From positions 310,001 to 374,000 of the forward strand of contig PLCM01000041.1 of the NCBI GenBank assembly GCA_003134765.1: a stretch of 64,000 nt of DNA. Reading direction: 5' to 3'. The notes beneath the pieces were generated by a model. That model did not search any database and had not been told where the DNA came from. It saw only the letters and a program-made list of their open reading frames with translations. Positions 1 to 9,679 of the stretch are shown here, piece after piece. Each line of letters opens with the position of its first letter. Within the stretch, counting starts at the first letter, position 1. A program made the position numbers and the translations under genes. Origin of the DNA: Spartobacteria bacterium. Its GTDB lineage: Bacteria; Verrucomicrobiota; Verrucomicrobiia; Chthoniobacterales; UBA10450.

Positions 1-747
1 CAATTTTGCCAGCAATTCGTCGGGGATATCTAAGTTGGAATAGACGTTTTGGACGTCGTCGTCTTCTTCGAGGCTATCGCACAGGCGCAAGATCTGCAGC
101 GCGACGGCCTCATCATGGACCGGAACTGTCGTATCTGGAATAAAAGTAAACTTCTGCCCATCGGTGGCGACGCCCGCGTTCTTGAGCGCCTCAGCTACTG
201 CGTAGAGCTGGTCGTGGGAAGTGGTAATAACATACTGTTCCTCCTCCGTTGTCAACTCTTCCGCGCCGGCCTCCAGGGCCAGCTCAAAAATCCGCTCCTC
301 CTCGATGGAACCCCGCGGCACCGTGATCCTCCCCTTCTTATGGAACATATAGGAAACACTGCCGCTCGAAGCGAGGTTGCCCTGGTTTCGGGCGAAAATG
401 CTCCGGATTTCCGCAGCGGTGCGGTTTTTGTTATCGGTCGCCGCCTCCACGATCACAGCCACGCCGCCGGGGGCGTAGCCTTCGTAGACAATCTCGTCAA
501 AATGCTGCGCCTCCATCCCCTCGCCCGTGCCCCGCTTGATCGCCCGCTCGATGTTGTCGTTGGGCATGCTTTGCGCGCGGGCCGACAGGATCGCGCTCCG
601 CAGACGCGCGTTGCCGTCGGGATCGCCTCCGCCTGACTTGGCCGCGATGGTGATTTCGCGGGAAAGTTTGCTGAAGAGCGCGCCCCGTTTCGTATCGATT
701 GCGCCCTTGAAGCGCTTAACTTTGGACCATTTGCTGTGTCCCGCCAT
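1..747 (-). CDS. yebC: YebC/PmpR (TACO1) family protein, 3' end cut by window
   Basis: The reverse strand from 747 reads MAGHSKWSKVKRFKGAIDTK, the standard YebC/TACO1 N-terminus, and stays open to base 1. It ends in NLDIPDELLAKL, typical of the family's extreme C-terminus, so only the stop or a few residues lie outside the window (249 codons visible, family about 240-250). YebC proteins are cytoplasmic and described both as DNA-binding regulators and as ribosome-associated factors that help translation of proline-rich stretches; the sequence does not say which role applies here. Start chosen from the family N-terminus. The gene stands alone, about 300 bases before the typA stop. Confidence 0.93.
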   Translation of the reverse strand, partial: MAGHSKWSKVKRFKGAIDTKRGALFSKLSREITIAAKSGGGDPDGNARLRSAILSARAQSMPNDNIERAIKRGTGEGMEAQHFDEIVYEGYAPGGVAVIVEAATDNKNRTAAEIRSIFARNQGNLASSGSVSYMFHKKGRITVPRGSIEEERIFELALEAGAEELTTEEEQYVITTSHDQLYAVAEALKNAGVATDGQKFTFIPDTTVPVHDEAVALQILRLCDSLEEDDDVQNVYSNLDIPDELLAKL

Positions 748-903
748 GAGATGGGAATTCTAAGTTGCCGGACAGACCTGTGTTCTTTCGGGAACCCGGA
801 AAGCCTCGATGAGAAATCGTTATCGAGGAGGCAAAGTAACGATGGGAATTAAACCGCTTGTGGCGGTTCTTGTCAACAATTCTGCGCGGCCCGTCGTCAA
901 CTG

Positions 904-1014
904 GTAGGGACGCCGCGTTCGCCGCTGGACGAACTCGCCGTGGCGCGCTGCGGGGTCCGGTTCGCTCGCTAACCGGCGAAGGGACTCGGACGGCGCAGCG
1001 CGCCGTCCCTACCT
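904..1014. repeat. Intergenic inverted repeat, GTAGGGACGC...GCGTCCCTACC type (family B)
   Basis: The arms begin with ggtagggacgc and end with gccgtccctacc, with further partly complementary GC-rich sequence between. Related elements lie at 19660-19731 and 26155-26244. The 748-1048 spacer holds this element and the half element that follows it; I see no gene there. Confidence 0.75.
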
Positions 1015-1046
1015 CGTCATCCCGAGCGAAGTCGAGGGACGACCCG
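1015..1046. repeat. Half copy of the GTCATCCCGAGC...GTCGAGGGA repeat (family A)
   Basis: The sequence reads tcatcccgagcgaagtcgag, matching one arm of the family A inverted repeats at 17336, 24323 and 30317. No facing arm follows. It touches the last codons of typA, so it may be a truncated copy. Confidence 0.6.
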
Positions 1047-1048
1047 AA

Positions 1049-2857
1049 TTACGCCGCGTTTTGGGCCCGCTTCCGCGCCGTTGGATTGAGGATGCGTTTG
1101 CGGAGACGGAGCGATTTCGGGGTCGCTTCCACGAACTCATCCGAGCTGATGTATTCAATCGCGCGCTCGAGGGTCATGCGCAGCGGCGCTTCCAGCTGGA
1201 TGCCCTTGCCGTCGCCCTGGCTGCGCATGTTCGTGAGATGCTTCGCCTTGCAGGGATTCACCGGGAGGTCTTCCTGTCGCGCGTTTTCGCCGACGATCAT
1301 ACCTGCGTAAATTTCCTCCTGCGGACCGACGAAAAGTTTGCCGCGCGCCTGGATATTGTTCAACGCGTAGGCGGTACTGATCCCCGGTTCCATGGAAACC
1401 ATGACCCCGCGCGTCCGGCCTTCGAGTTCTCCCTTGAAGGGCGCGTATTCGCGAAAGAGATGGCTCATCAATCCTTCGCCGCGAGTCAGGTTAACCAGGT
1501 CGCTCTCGAAACCGATCAACCCGCGCGTCGGGATGATCGCTTCCACGGAAACCCGGCTCACGTGGTGATCCATGCTTACGACCTCGCCCTTTCGCGCCGC
1601 CAGAGTTTGCAAAACATCGCCGAGATTGTCGTTGGGAACCTCGACATAAAGATTTTCGAGGGGCTCCAGGAGCGAGCCGTTTTCGTCGCGTTGATAAATA
1701 ACCTCCGGCCGCGAAACCATGACTTCGTAACCTTCCCGGCGCATTTGCTCGACCAGGATCGCGATCTGCATTTCACCGCGCGCATTGATTTCGAAAGCGC
1801 CGGCGGCTTCGGTCTCTTTCATCTGGAGCGAGACATTGGCCCGGGTCTCACGAACCAGGCGTTCCTTGACGTGGCGCGCGGTCACAAATTTTCCTTCGCG
1901 TCCGGCGAACGGCGAATCGTTCACCAGGATCCGCATCCGGATGGTCGGCGGATCGATGTCGACGAACTGGAGCGGTGGATGCTCTTCCCGATCCGTCAGA
2001 GTCTCGCCGATATAGACTTCCTCGAAACCGGTCAGGCCGATGATGTCGCCGACGCTAGCGTGCTTCAGTTCCACCTGTCCCATGCCGGCAAACGTGAAGA
2101 GCCCAGTCACGGTGGCCCGCTCGCGCCGACCATCGCGGTGAATGCAAACTATCGAATCGCCAACATTGACCCGGCCGCTGACAATGCGTCCCAGGGCGAT
2201 GCGGCCGAGGTAATCGCTGTAGTCGAGGTTCGAGACCAGCATTTGGAAAAACGGCTCCGGCGAAACCGCCGGAGGCGGCACGTGCTTCACGATCGCCTCG
2301 AACAATGGCGTCATGTCCTCGCTGTTTTCGTGCAGTTCGCGCATGGCGAAACCATTCTTGGCGCTCGCGTAAATGATGGGAAAATCGAGTTGCTCATCGG
2401 TCGCCTTCAGCTCGACGAAAAGATCGAAAACGAGATCGAGCACCTTGTGCGGCCGTGCGTTCTCACGATCGATCTTGTTAATCACGACGATGGGCTTGGC
2501 TTTGTTCTCGAGCGCCTTGCGCAGGACAAAACGCGTTTGGGCCTGCGGTCCGTCGTGCGCGTCGACCACCAGTAAAACGCCGTCCACCATCTTCATGATG
2601 CGCTCCACTTCGCCTCCGAAATCGGCGTGGCCCGGCGTATCGACGATGTTGATCCGGTAACCATTCCACTGGAACGCCGCGTTCTTGGCGCGGATCGTAA
2701 TCCCTTTCTCGCGCTCGAGATCCATCGAATCCATCATCCGGTCCTCGACCTTCTGGTTCGCGCGAAACGTGCCCGATTGCCGCAGCAATTGGTCCACGAG
2801 CGTGGTTTTGCCGTGATCGACGTGCGCAATGATGGCGATATTACGAATCTTGTCCAT
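1049..2857 (-). CDS. typA: TypA/BipA ribosome-associated GTPase
   Basis: Translational GTPase of the EF-G-like superfamily that binds the 70S ribosome and acts in stress adaptation and late ribosome assembly. The G motifs are intact: AHVDHGKTT (residues 11-19), GITIRAKN (52-59), DTPGHADF (73-80) and NKID (127-130). They are followed by EF-G-like domains and the TypA-specific C-terminal region; at 602 residues the length is typical. The frame is open upstream to 2989, but [16 protein letters not shown] is the conserved N-terminus and a GAGG lies just before this ATG, so 2857 was chosen. It is divergent from the DsbA-like gene at 2988, giving a 130-base shared upstream region. Confidence 0.97.
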   Translation of the reverse strand: MDKIRNIAIIAHVDHGKTTLVDQLLRQSGTFRANQKVEDRMMDSMDLEREKGITIRAKNAAFQWNGYRINIVDTPGHADFGGEVERIMKMVDGVLLVVDAHDGPQAQTRFVLRKALENKAKPIVVINKIDRENARPHKVLDLVFDLFVELKATDEQLDFPIIYASAKNGFAMRELHENSEDMTPLFEAIVKHVPPPAVSPEPFFQMLVSNLDYSDYLGRIALGRIVSGRVNVGDSIVCIHRDGRRERATVTGLFTFAGMGQVELKHASVGDIIGLTGFEEVYIGETLTDREEHPPLQFVDIDPPTIRMRILVNDSPFAGREGKFVTARHVKERLVRETRANVSLQMKETEAAGAFEINARGEMQIAILVEQMRREGYEVMVSRPEVIYQRDENGSLLEPLENLYVEVPNDNLGDVLQTLAARKGEVVSMDHHVSRVSVEAIIPTRGLIGFESDLVNLTRGEGLMSHLFREYAPFKGELEGRTRGVMVSMEPGISTAYALNNIQARGKLFVGPQEEIYAGMIVGENARQEDLPVNPCKAKHLTNMRSQGDGKGIQLEAPLRMTLERAIEYISSDEFVEATPKSLRLRKRILNPTARKRAQNAA

Positions 2858-2987
2858 GGGACGAATCCTCGACCTTGAGGAGCGCGGAATATGGTCGCGG
2901 TAGCGCCCCGCGTCAACCGGCACACGCTTCGCGGCCGCCTTATTACTGGAAATGAAGGCGCTGCCCATCAACATTGGAGGCTCTGAC

Positions 2988-3653
2988 ATGGCAACGAAAA
3001 AAAGGAAAAGTTATCTGGCCTTCGGGATCATTGCGGCGGTTCTCCTGGCTGCGGTGGGGGCTGGCGTTTTCCTGTTTCACGCGCGGCGGAGCAAGCCGAT
3101 CCTTCAAGTTGCGTCTACCTCGAAGCCGGGCGCACAGCCTCCCCACGTCCGCGGTGACGCCAATGCGCCCGTGACCCTCGAGGAATTCGGAGATTTCGAG
3201 TGCATGCCTTGTTTCATCCTTTGGCCAGCCCTGCGCAATCTGGAGCACGATTTCGGCGAACGTCTCGCGGTAATTTTCCGGCAGAATCCGATGCCGCAGC
3301 ATTCCAGGGCTTTGGATGGCGCCCGCGCTTCCGAAGCGGCGGGATTACAGGGTAAATTCTGGGAAATGCACGATTTGCTTTATCTCCGACGAGGCATGTG
3401 GACCCGGTCCGCGGATCCGCGCACTGAGTTCGCCGAATTCGCGCGCCGTTTACAACTCGACGTCGAGCGCTTCAACAAAGACGTCGCCGGAGAAGAGGTG
3501 GCGAAGCGTATCGCGGCCGATCGTGAACGTGGTGCGGCGCTCGGTCTCGACCGGACCCCGGTGGTTTTCATTAATGGACAGCGCGCCCAGCTCCAGGGCG
3601 ACGTCGAAAAAGGATTGCGCGACGACATCGAAGCGGCATTAAGAGCGAAATGA
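2988..3653 (+). CDS. Membrane-anchored DsbA-like thiol:disulfide oxidoreductase
   Basis: 221 residues. A lysine-rich start and one hydrophobic segment (about 9-31) anchor a thioredoxin-fold domain outside the membrane. CMPC (72-75) in DFECMPC is the redox active site, and RTPVVFING carries the cis-proline loop of DsbA-like proteins. A perfect GGAGG (2976-2980) seven bases before ATG 2988 fixes the start; an in-frame ATG at 2952 lacks this. A close paralogue sits at 47690 next to a VKOR gene, which could reoxidise both. The stop overlaps the next gene by four bases (ATGA), so it heads a three-gene operon of exported proteins. Confidence 0.9.
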   Translation: MATKKRKSYLAFGIIAAVLLAAVGAGVFLFHARRSKPILQVASTSKPGAQPPHVRGDANAPVTLEEFGDFECMPCFILWPALRNLEHDFGERLAVIFRQNPMPQHSRALDGARASEAAGLQGKFWEMHDLLYLRRGMWTRSADPRTEFAEFARRLQLDVERFNKDVAGEEVAKRIAADRERGAALGLDRTPVVFINGQRAQLQGDVEKGLRDDIEAALRAK

Positions 3654-4123
3654 TAGAGCAAAGCGCCACGCCTTTCCGTCTCGCGGTTGTCAACGGCGCG
3701 CCAGCCGATAAACTATCGGCGATGGGACAGAGATTCGCGGGAAAGAGACTTTGCGCATGGGCCGGCCTGCTGTTGATTTTCTTCGTGTCGGCTCGAACGG
3801 ATGCGCAAACGTCCACGCTTTCGACCGGAATCGACGGCGTCGTTTCGGTCGGGCCGATTCATGGCGGGCCAATGCGTGCCGGTGAGCCAGATTCGGCCCC
3901 GCTCGCTAACGTCGCCTTCGAAGTAGCGAATGATGCCGGCGTCGTAACGACATTCACAACCGATGCATCCGGCCACTTTCGGATCCCGCTCGCGCCAGGC
4001 CGTTATTCGATCAAAGCACGAGACGCGAAAACCAAACCGAGACGTTGCGGCCCCTTCGAGGTGGAGGTGACCACGGACGGGTTCAAGAAAATCCACTGGG
4101 ACTGCGATAGCGGCATGCGATGA
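3650..4123 (+). CDS. Small exported protein with carboxypeptidase-regulatory-like (beta-sandwich) domain
   Basis: 157 residues as drawn. A hydrophobic signal-like segment (AWAGLLLIFFVSA) is followed by a domain with PLANVAFEVANDAG, FTTDASGHFRIPLAPGRYSI and a closing beta-strand. This pattern of a tunable loop, a TDxxGxF strand and PGxY is typical of carboxypeptidase regulatory-like/SpaA-like folds, which are structural rather than catalytic. ATG 3650 overlaps the upstream stop as ATGA, suggesting translational coupling. The in-frame ATG at 3722 would place the signal peptide closer to the N-terminus and is an equally possible start. Function unknown; an envelope or secreted role is inferred. 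Confidence 0.75.
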   Translation: MIEQSATPFRLAVVNGAPADKLSAMGQRFAGKRLCAWAGLLLIFFVSARTDAQTSTLSTGIDGVVSVGPIHGGPMRAGEPDSAPLANVAFEVANDAGVVTTFTTDASGHFRIPLAPGRYSIKARDAKTKPRRCGPFEVEVTTDGFKKIHWDCDSGMR

Positions 4124-4644
4124 CAAGGCAAACAATCCGATTCAATAGAAAATGGATGGGTGGCGCGCTCGGCGCGCTGGCGTCACTGGGAATGTGGAGC
4201 TGTCCTGCTCGATGCGCGGCAGACAAGCCTGGGGAGGTCGATCCGAAGACCCGCAAAGAGCTTCAGGAAGCGGAGCAACGCTTTGGCCACGCGATTGAAA
4301 AGCGAGATACCGCGGCCTTGTCGGAAATCCTGGCGGATTACTACGCCGAATCCGAGGGAGATGAGAATATGGGGGTGCCAAAACGTGCGGTGATTGCTCG
4401 CGCCAAGGGCGGCACATTGGTCTTCTATCGGATTGAAAGAGACGCGAAATGCACAGTCAGCGCCGCGACCTACACGATCGAGGGTGAGGCAAAATCTTTC
4501 GGACGCCTGATTACCGATCAGCCGGCGGAATTCAAATGGGTCAAGGTGCGGCGGATGTGGATTAAAAAGGACGGTCACTGGCTTCTGATTCTTCAGAACA
4601 TCAGGGACGCCGAGGAAGAGAAGACCGAGACCAAAAAGGAATAG
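4120..4644 (+). CDS. Exported SnoaL-like/DUF4440 (NTF2-fold) protein
   Basis: 174 residues. A signal-like segment (about residues 12-34, ending in an A-x-A type site) precedes a helix of the form EQRFGHAIEKRDTAALSEIL. After it come beta-strands with DYYAESEGDE, VKVRRMWIKKDGHWLLI and a charged tail (EEEKTETKKE). This is the layout of SnoaL/DUF4440 NTF2-like domains, where the RDxxxL motif follows the first helix. Such proteins range from enzymes to ligand-binding modules, so no reaction is assigned. Its ATG overlaps the upstream TGA (ATGA), making it the third gene of the 2988 operon. Confidence 0.75.
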   Translation: MTRQTIRFNRKWMGGALGALASLGMWSCPARCAADKPGEVDPKTRKELQEAEQRFGHAIEKRDTAALSEILADYYAESEGDENMGVPKRAVIARAKGGTLVFYRIERDAKCTVSAATYTIEGEAKSFGRLITDQPAEFKWVKVRRMWIKKDGHWLLILQNIRDAEEEKTETKKE

Positions 4645-4846
4645 ACGGGGATTTGCCCGGCGGAAAATATCGCGCGGAGTCACCGCTCTTTGGATCAGTC
4701 TTCCGCGTCTGTCCGGCGCGACCGTAATCAGATTTGTTTTGATCTGCGCCCGGCTATCGGGGCTCCGGCGCTCAAGGGCTTTCGTTCGGTAAAGAAAGCG
4801 GCGCAAGCTCTGAGAACTTACGCCGCGAAATTCTCTCCCGGCCAAG

Positions 4847-4872
4847 GGCTGCCTCTTCGAAGAGAGGCAGCC
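4847..4872. repeat. Perfect 26-base hairpin between convergent genes
   Basis: Two ten-base arms, ggctgcctct and agaggcagcc, flank a six-base tcgaag loop. It lies between the end of the gene at 4644 and the convergent stop at 4902, so it could end transcription from either side, but no T-tract follows. GGCAGCC-type arms recur at 15088-15130. The rest of the 4645-4901 spacer shows nothing else. Confidence 0.6.
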
Positions 4873-4901
4873 AGCTTGCCAGAGATGTTGCGACCGAGGG
4901 A

Positions 4902-7900
4902 CTACGGGCCGAGATCGTAGACTTCCACGGTTCCCACACCGGTGCCGTTATTCACTCCGGCCAGGATCGCGGTATACAATCCAGGCGGTAGCGTGGCTGC
5001 GATGGCAGACTCCTTCGTATTCGAAGGCGCGAGGCCATCAGCAGTGATCTGCGCAGCTTGCGCTGGATTATCCTGCCAATCGTTATCCGCCAGGATGAGC
5101 GTACCGTTTTCATCACGCAGCTCGAGGGTCGGATCGGCCAGGGTATTCGCGATTCCGAACGAGCTCAGGCTCGGTCCGAGACCGCGGACGACGATACGAT
5201 CGTTGCCTTGGTTATTGCCTAACACGAAGCCAGCGATGACGACGCTGTTGCCCGTGCCGACGAAGGCGCGAGAGCTCAGGTTCGCCAGTTTCGAGAGAGC
5301 CGTTGTATCGAGATCGTAAACCTCGAAGGTGCAGATACCCGCCGACGGTGTCCCTGTGTTACCGGCCACAATCGCCGTGTAGGCGCCTGGCGGCAGAGTC
5401 GCGTCAATCGCGGACTCAAGGTCATTCGTCGGCGCGAGGCCGTCGGCCTTGATCTGGGCTTCCTGCGAATCTCTCCAGTTATTGTTGGTGATGGTTCCGA
5501 ACGCGCCGGGGCCGTGAACCTCCAGGGTCGGATCAGTCAGGACTTCCGCCGCCGTGAATCCGAACTTGGTCAACGAAGGACCGAGAGCGCGGATGAGGAC
5601 GTGCTTGGGCACGGAGCCGGTGATGGTGAATCCACCAATACCAACGTTATTACCGGTGTCGGTGCGCATGCGCGTCGACAGGTTCAACGTCTGCGAAGCA
5701 GGAGTTGCCGTTGGCGTAGCTGTCGCTGTCGCGGTGGCCGTCGCAGTGGCTGTTGCAGTCGCGGTGGCCGTCGCAGTAGCTGTAGCTGTCGGTGTAGCCG
5801 TCGCCGTCGCCGTCGGCGTAGCAGTTGCCGTCGCCGTCGGGGTCGGAGATGGCGCCGCGGAGACGGTCACGGTTTCGTTAGGATCGCCACACGTGGTACT
5901 TACTGTGGGGTTAGTTCCGTCGCTGAACGACGCCACCCATCTATAGGTTCCAATTGCCGTCGGCGTGAATGGGGTTGATGTATACACACCGTCTCCACTG
6001 GTCGGCTGAGAGGAAATTAAGACCGGCGTGCCGGCACAGGTTCCGTCATTTGGACCATACAATCGGAAGGTGAGTGTTCCGCTCGGGCCGAATGTGCCTG
6101 AGAGCGTCGCCTTGTCGAAAGTTGAGTTACCCAATGTGATCGCCGTTGAAGCGACCTGAGTGACAATGGAAGTAGCGGCGCACGCTCCATTACCAGCGAG
6201 AGGAGGCGCACTCAAACCACTAAGTGAGACCGTATATGGAGTGCCCGCCCCGGCGTTGAAGGTGCTTGCCTGGTTCGCGGTCACTTCCCACACCACCACG
6301 CTGATTGTGCCGCCAGCCGGGACCGTCTGCTGCCAGCTCACAGCGCCGTTAGCGCTGCCACCGGGGTCGCCGGCATAGTTGGTACAGTCGTTCGTCGGAT
6401 CGAAGACTCCGTTGTAAGAACCCCCAATCAATTGAACGCCATTAGCGGAACTCAGCGTGATCGTCGCACAAGCCGCAGAGGAGCCACTGTTTACGAACGG
6501 TACCACGTCGTAGTGGTTATTCGTCGCGTTCAGGTTATTTGGGCAGGCTTTCCCTGAGCAAGTGCTGACCACGGCGTTCCGACCGAGACGACCATTGCCA
6601 GGAGTAGTCGGATCGGTGCTGGTAAGAGTGCCGTTCACCGTCTGCGTGGGCGCCGTTTCGGTGCAACTAGGGAGGCTAAAGCTACTGACCGAACTGCCGC
6701 CCTGGAACGTCGTCGTTAAAGTGAAATTAATGGTAGTGCCGCAGACAAATCCTGGCGAGGTACTAAACGTAAACGGTGTCGTGTCGGTCCCACTTCCATC
6801 CATCGCAATATTTGAATAGCTGGAATTCGGCTGAACGATAGTGACGTTGGGCGTCGACGTGCTCAAGACCGCGGAAACGCCTTTCGCCAACGCGCACCCG
6901 AAGTTCTTGAGCTTTACCATGAGGTTGTTGCATTCGTTCGGATCGATGATGCCATTGCCATTCCCTCCAGAGATGGTGACCGATGTAGCATCGGTTGAAT
7001 CCACGGCGGGGCGAGCTGTCCCGCTCAAGCAAGCGTTAAGCGTCGACGTGGTGGCGCTGGCGATACTGGTGGTAAGTATGGACGAACTCGCGCAAGAACG
7101 CGAAGGGTCCGAAATCGTAACAGTGTATGATCCAGGTGGAACTTTAACTGAATAGGTGCCGTTGGGCAGGGTCGCCGTGGAAAGCCCGTTCGATATCTGC
7201 ACGAAAGCGCCTGCGATAGGTGCGCCTGTATCGCACGCGGTAACCGTGCCGCTGAGGGTCCCCTGTGCCGGCGCCGTGCAAGCAGGAAATTTGAAGGAGC
7301 CAATCCTGGTCCTCCAGTTAAACGAGCTATTTACGTTGTAGTATTGGTTCGTCGTCCAAAAAGTGCAGTCGTCGGTGGGGTCGACTTGGAGCGATTGATA
7401 ATCGCCCCAGCGGTTACCCGATCCTTGTTGGACGGCGGTGCCGGCAAACAGGGTTTGTTCGCTGCTCAACCCGGCGGTAGGAAAGCCTGCGGCATTAAAA
7501 TCTCTGCCCGCATACATGATCGAGGGGAAGACCGTCGTGCTGGACGTGCTGTAACTGACCGCAAGATTTCCCTGGACGTCGATAGCCGCGCTCGGCAGCC
7601 AGCGATTCAACCCTGTAGCAGGATTTCCGGCATCAGGAGAGAAGGTAGCGTTGTCCAACACCGTGTAGGCCCCGCTCGGACTAGTCTTTTGCAGTTGGGT
7701 ATAACGCACGCCCGCCTGATAGTTGGCGATCGTATTAGGAGTTACACCACTCACGTTCACCGGGAAGCCGAAAACGAGATTTTCGTTCACGCCTACTTTG
7801 CGATACTGCAGGCGGTACATCAAATGGTAGGAGATGCAATCCAACGCGTCGGCGGTGGTTGCTGGAGCCGGTTGCTTGATATCGGCTCTGGTGCCGGTGA

Positions 7901-9083
7901 TTTCTTCTGGCGAGAGAGGATCGAAGTTCGCCGTGTGGAGAGGACTCTCTGTTCGTTCCGTAAACGATGAGTTTCCGGGCGTAACGAAGTCGGCGTGGAA
8001 ATTGAAGAGCCTTACGCCGTCTACATTGAAGGGAGGGCTCTCCTCTTCGTCGGAGTTAAGATAGGAGAAGACATTCGGCGAACCCGGTGCCGGAAGTTGG
8101 AACCCGTCCAAATCTGAAGGTTGCATAGCAAAAATGCCTTCAGGATGCGAAGCGAGATCAAGACTAAAATAGATGAATGAGGCCGAAGGATCGCCCACCA
8201 ACATTTTCTGACGGTCAAAGGCATACACACCCGTCCCATTGAAGCTCAGAGCAGGCGCCGCGAACTGATTGACGGTCATGTAATAGCCATCGGGCCACGT
8301 GCTGAGCTTCGGGTAGTCAGGGAAGTTATTACCGACAGTAATAAAATCATACGAATAGTATGCCCCTGCCGGATCGGGCGTCTGCGACACTGCTATGCAT
8401 TCATGAAATGGAGCGGCGGTTTGGCTGGCAAAGTTAAACTGACTGATGACCCAGCGGTCCGCCATCCGATCGTGCTGAACAATGGGGTCGCCCCGGTCAA
8501 ATTGGGCACAAACTCCGCCAAGATTCGCAAATAGAGCGCTGATCTTCTTGGCCGTAACTTTGGGATTGCCGGCCTTATCATAGCTCGCAAATCTATCGTT
8601 TACGATTTGCACAATGTCGTTCGGACCGACGGCCAGATTCTCATCCGACGGCGCAACCAACGCGGCGCCGTTATCAACGTCCGCCAACCCGTCAAACGTC
8701 ACCACCGGCGCGCCGGGCGCACTCGACAAACTCTGCCTCCGTCCTTGCAGCGCACTGTCAACCGAGGGCCTGGTCAGCGCGTCCGGGTTTGCACTTTTCA
8801 CCCGAGACACGTTCAACTCATTCTTTTCCTGCCCGTCTTTGCTGGTCAATTCCTCATCGGTGGCAGTGGTTGCGTCGGGGAGATTTCTGACTTCCGGCGA
8901 GATGGCGAAGTTAACGGCCATAGAAACCACCGGACTCCCAGCCTCGGGTTGTTTGGCAGTGCCAGTACCGCTGTTGAGCGTTGGTTTCGGCGACTGCGCT
9001 TCACCTCGGAAGGTGAAAAGCGCTGCCGCAAGCAGGACCACGAGGGTGATTGGAAGTGAGGTCTTCTTTAGATAACGAGACAT
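4902..9083 (-). CDS. Large secreted multidomain protein with TA-rich linker and duplicated C-terminal module
   Basis: 1,393 residues. A signal peptide (about 1-30, LPITLVVLLAAALF then A-Q-S) leads to a region of about 480 residues with aromatic, propeller-like stretches (GNNFPDYPKLSTWPDGYY). A carboxypeptidase-regulatory-like domain follows (GTLSGTVTACDTGAPIAGAF...), then a domain with NGIIDPNECN and an Ala/Thr/Pro linker (about 1076-1128). Two tandem copies of a roughly 120-residue module (RALGPSL or RGLGPSL ... DPTLE ... NNW or DNDW ... LPPGxYTAI) reach the C-terminus. The same module survives as a fragment at 29590. No catalytic motif was recognised; a cell-surface or secreted role is inferred. 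The 9084-9335 spacer upstream is AT-richer and probably holds its promoter. Confidence 0.88.
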   Translation of the reverse strand: MSRYLKKTSLPITLVVLLAAALFTFRGEAQSPKPTLNSGTGTAKQPEAGSPVVSMAVNFAISPEVRNLPDATTATDEELTSKDGQEKNELNVSRVKSANPDALTRPSVDSALQGRRQSLSSAPGAPVVTFDGLADVDNGAALVAPSDENLAVGPNDIVQIVNDRFASYDKAGNPKVTAKKISALFANLGGVCAQFDRGDPIVQHDRMADRWVISQFNFASQTAAPFHECIAVSQTPDPAGAYYSYDFITVGNNFPDYPKLSTWPDGYYMTVNQFAAPALSFNGTGVYAFDRQKMLVGDPSASFIYFSLDLASHPEGIFAMQPSDLDGFQLPAPGSPNVFSYLNSDEEESPPFNVDGVRLFNFHADFVTPGNSSFTERTESPLHTANFDPLSPEEITGTRADIKQPAPATTADALDCISYHLMYRLQYRKVGVNENLVFGFPVNVSGVTPNTIANYQAGVRYTQLQKTSPSGAYTVLDNATFSPDAGNPATGLNRWLPSAAIDVQGNLAVSYSTSSTTVFPSIMYAGRDFNAAGFPTAGLSSEQTLFAGTAVQQGSGNRWGDYQSLQVDPTDDCTFWTTNQYYNVNSSFNWRTRIGSFKFPACTAPAQGTLSGTVTACDTGAPIAGAFVQISNGLSTATLPNGTYSVKVPPGSYTVTISDPSRSCASSSILTTSIASATTSTLNACLSGTARPAVDSTDATSVTISGGNGNGIIDPNECNNLMVKLKNFGCALAKGVSAVLSTSTPNVTIVQPNSSYSNIAMDGSGTDTTPFTFSTSPGFVCGTTINFTLTTTFQGGSSVSSFSLPSCTETAPTQTVNGTLTSTDPTTPGNGRLGRNAVVSTCSGKACPNNLNATNNHYDVVPFVNSGSSAACATITLSSANGVQLIGGSYNGVFDPTNDCTNYAGDPGGSANGAVSWQQTVPAGGTISVVVWEVTANQASTFNAGAGTPYTVSLSGLSAPPLAGNGACAATSIVTQVASTAITLGNSTFDKATLSGTFGPSGTLTFRLYGPNDGTCAGTPVLISSQPTSGDGVYTSTPFTPTAIGTYRWVASFSDGTNPTVSTTCGDPNETVTVSAAPSPTPTATATATPTATATATPTATATATATATATATATATATATATPTATPASQTLNLSTRMRTDTGNNVGIGGFTITGSVPKHVLIRALGPSLTKFGFTAAEVLTDPTLEVHGPGAFGTITNNNWRDSQEAQIKADGLAPTNDLESAIDATLPPGAYTAIVAGNTGTPSAGICTFEVYDLDTTALSKLANLSSRAFVGTGNSVVIAGFVLGNNQGNDRIVVRGLGPSLSSFGIANTLADPTLELRDENGTLILADNDWQDNPAQAAQITADGLAPSNTKESAIAATLPPGLYTAILAGVNNGTGVGTVEVYDLGP

Positions 9084-9335
9084 AGGATTCAGTTTTTCTA
9101 TTTAACGAGTTGGATGAGCTGCCAAGTTGAGGGGATGTTTTTATCGGGCCGTAAAAACAGTGGCAATCATTTTATTCAAGTGTGACCAAAATGTAATGTT
9201 TGCTCTCGCGCTCCGCAGGCAAATCATCGGGTATGGACCGTTCGGCGTCTTTTTTTCGGAAACAGAAATCGCGAGAGGCGCGGCTTAATCCGTGATTACA
9301 CCGCCAGCCGCAGCGATTTTCGCGAACCCTCGCCT

Positions 9336-9554
9336 TTACGGCGTGGCCGTGGGACTCGGTGTGGCTTGATTCGCTTTTTCTCGTTCCTTCGCCGCGTTCG
9401 CCGTCGCCTGCTGCAAGCGTTCGGAATCGGACTTCAGCCGTTCCACATCCGGCGTGGATTGCGGTTTCACGCTCGTGTCCGGCTTATTGGAACGCGAACA
9501 GCCAGCGGCTGCCAAAACAACGAGAGAAAAAATGAGAAGCAAAAGTTTGTTCAT
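9336..9554 (-). CDS. Small lipoprotein with short coiled-coil region
   Basis: 72 residues. MNKLLLLIFSLVVLAAAGCS is a textbook lipoprotein signal with Cys19 as the lipidated residue. It is followed by a charged, probably helical stretch (DVERLKSDSERLQQATANAA) and a Pro/Thr tail (TPSPTATP). The larger open frame extending upstream to 9950 crosses another gene and a terminator, so the internal ATG 9554 was chosen. The mature part is too short and low in complexity for a functional call. Confidence 0.75.
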   Translation of the reverse strand: MNKLLLLIFSLVVLAAAGCSRSNKPDTSVKPQSTPDVERLKSDSERLQQATANAAKEREKANQATPSPTATP

Positions 9555-9610
9555 AAGTAGAGGCAATTCTTGGTGCCCCACTGCTACCGCTGTGGCAACG
9601 CATCGGCAAT

Positions 9611-9647
9611 GAAAAACAAAAGCGCCGCACGGAATCCGTGCGGCGCT
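9611..9647 (-). terminator. Rho-independent terminator of the gene at 9680
   Basis: On the minus strand, agcgccgcacgg, a short loop and ccgtgcggcgct form an 11-12 bp GC-rich stem (9621-9647), followed at once by TTTTGTTTTTC. It lies just downstream of the stop at 9680. Confidence 0.85.
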
Positions 9648-9679
9648 CAAGTATTTTTCGAAACTGATCGATTCGGTTT

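Noticed and set aside
49-636. 195-codon plus-strand frame at the left edge
   Set aside because: Antisense of yebC, whose N- and C-terminal sequences are clear.
1061-2575. 504-codon plus-strand open frame opposite typA
   Set aside because: It is the antisense of a clear typA with full GTPase motifs. High-GC coding DNA commonly leaves the opposite strand open, and the peptide has no recognisable domain.
5514-5978. Arg/Cys/Ser-rich plus-strand frames across the TA-repeat linker
   Set aside because: Antisense of simple-sequence codons in the large secreted protein; low complexity, no start signal.
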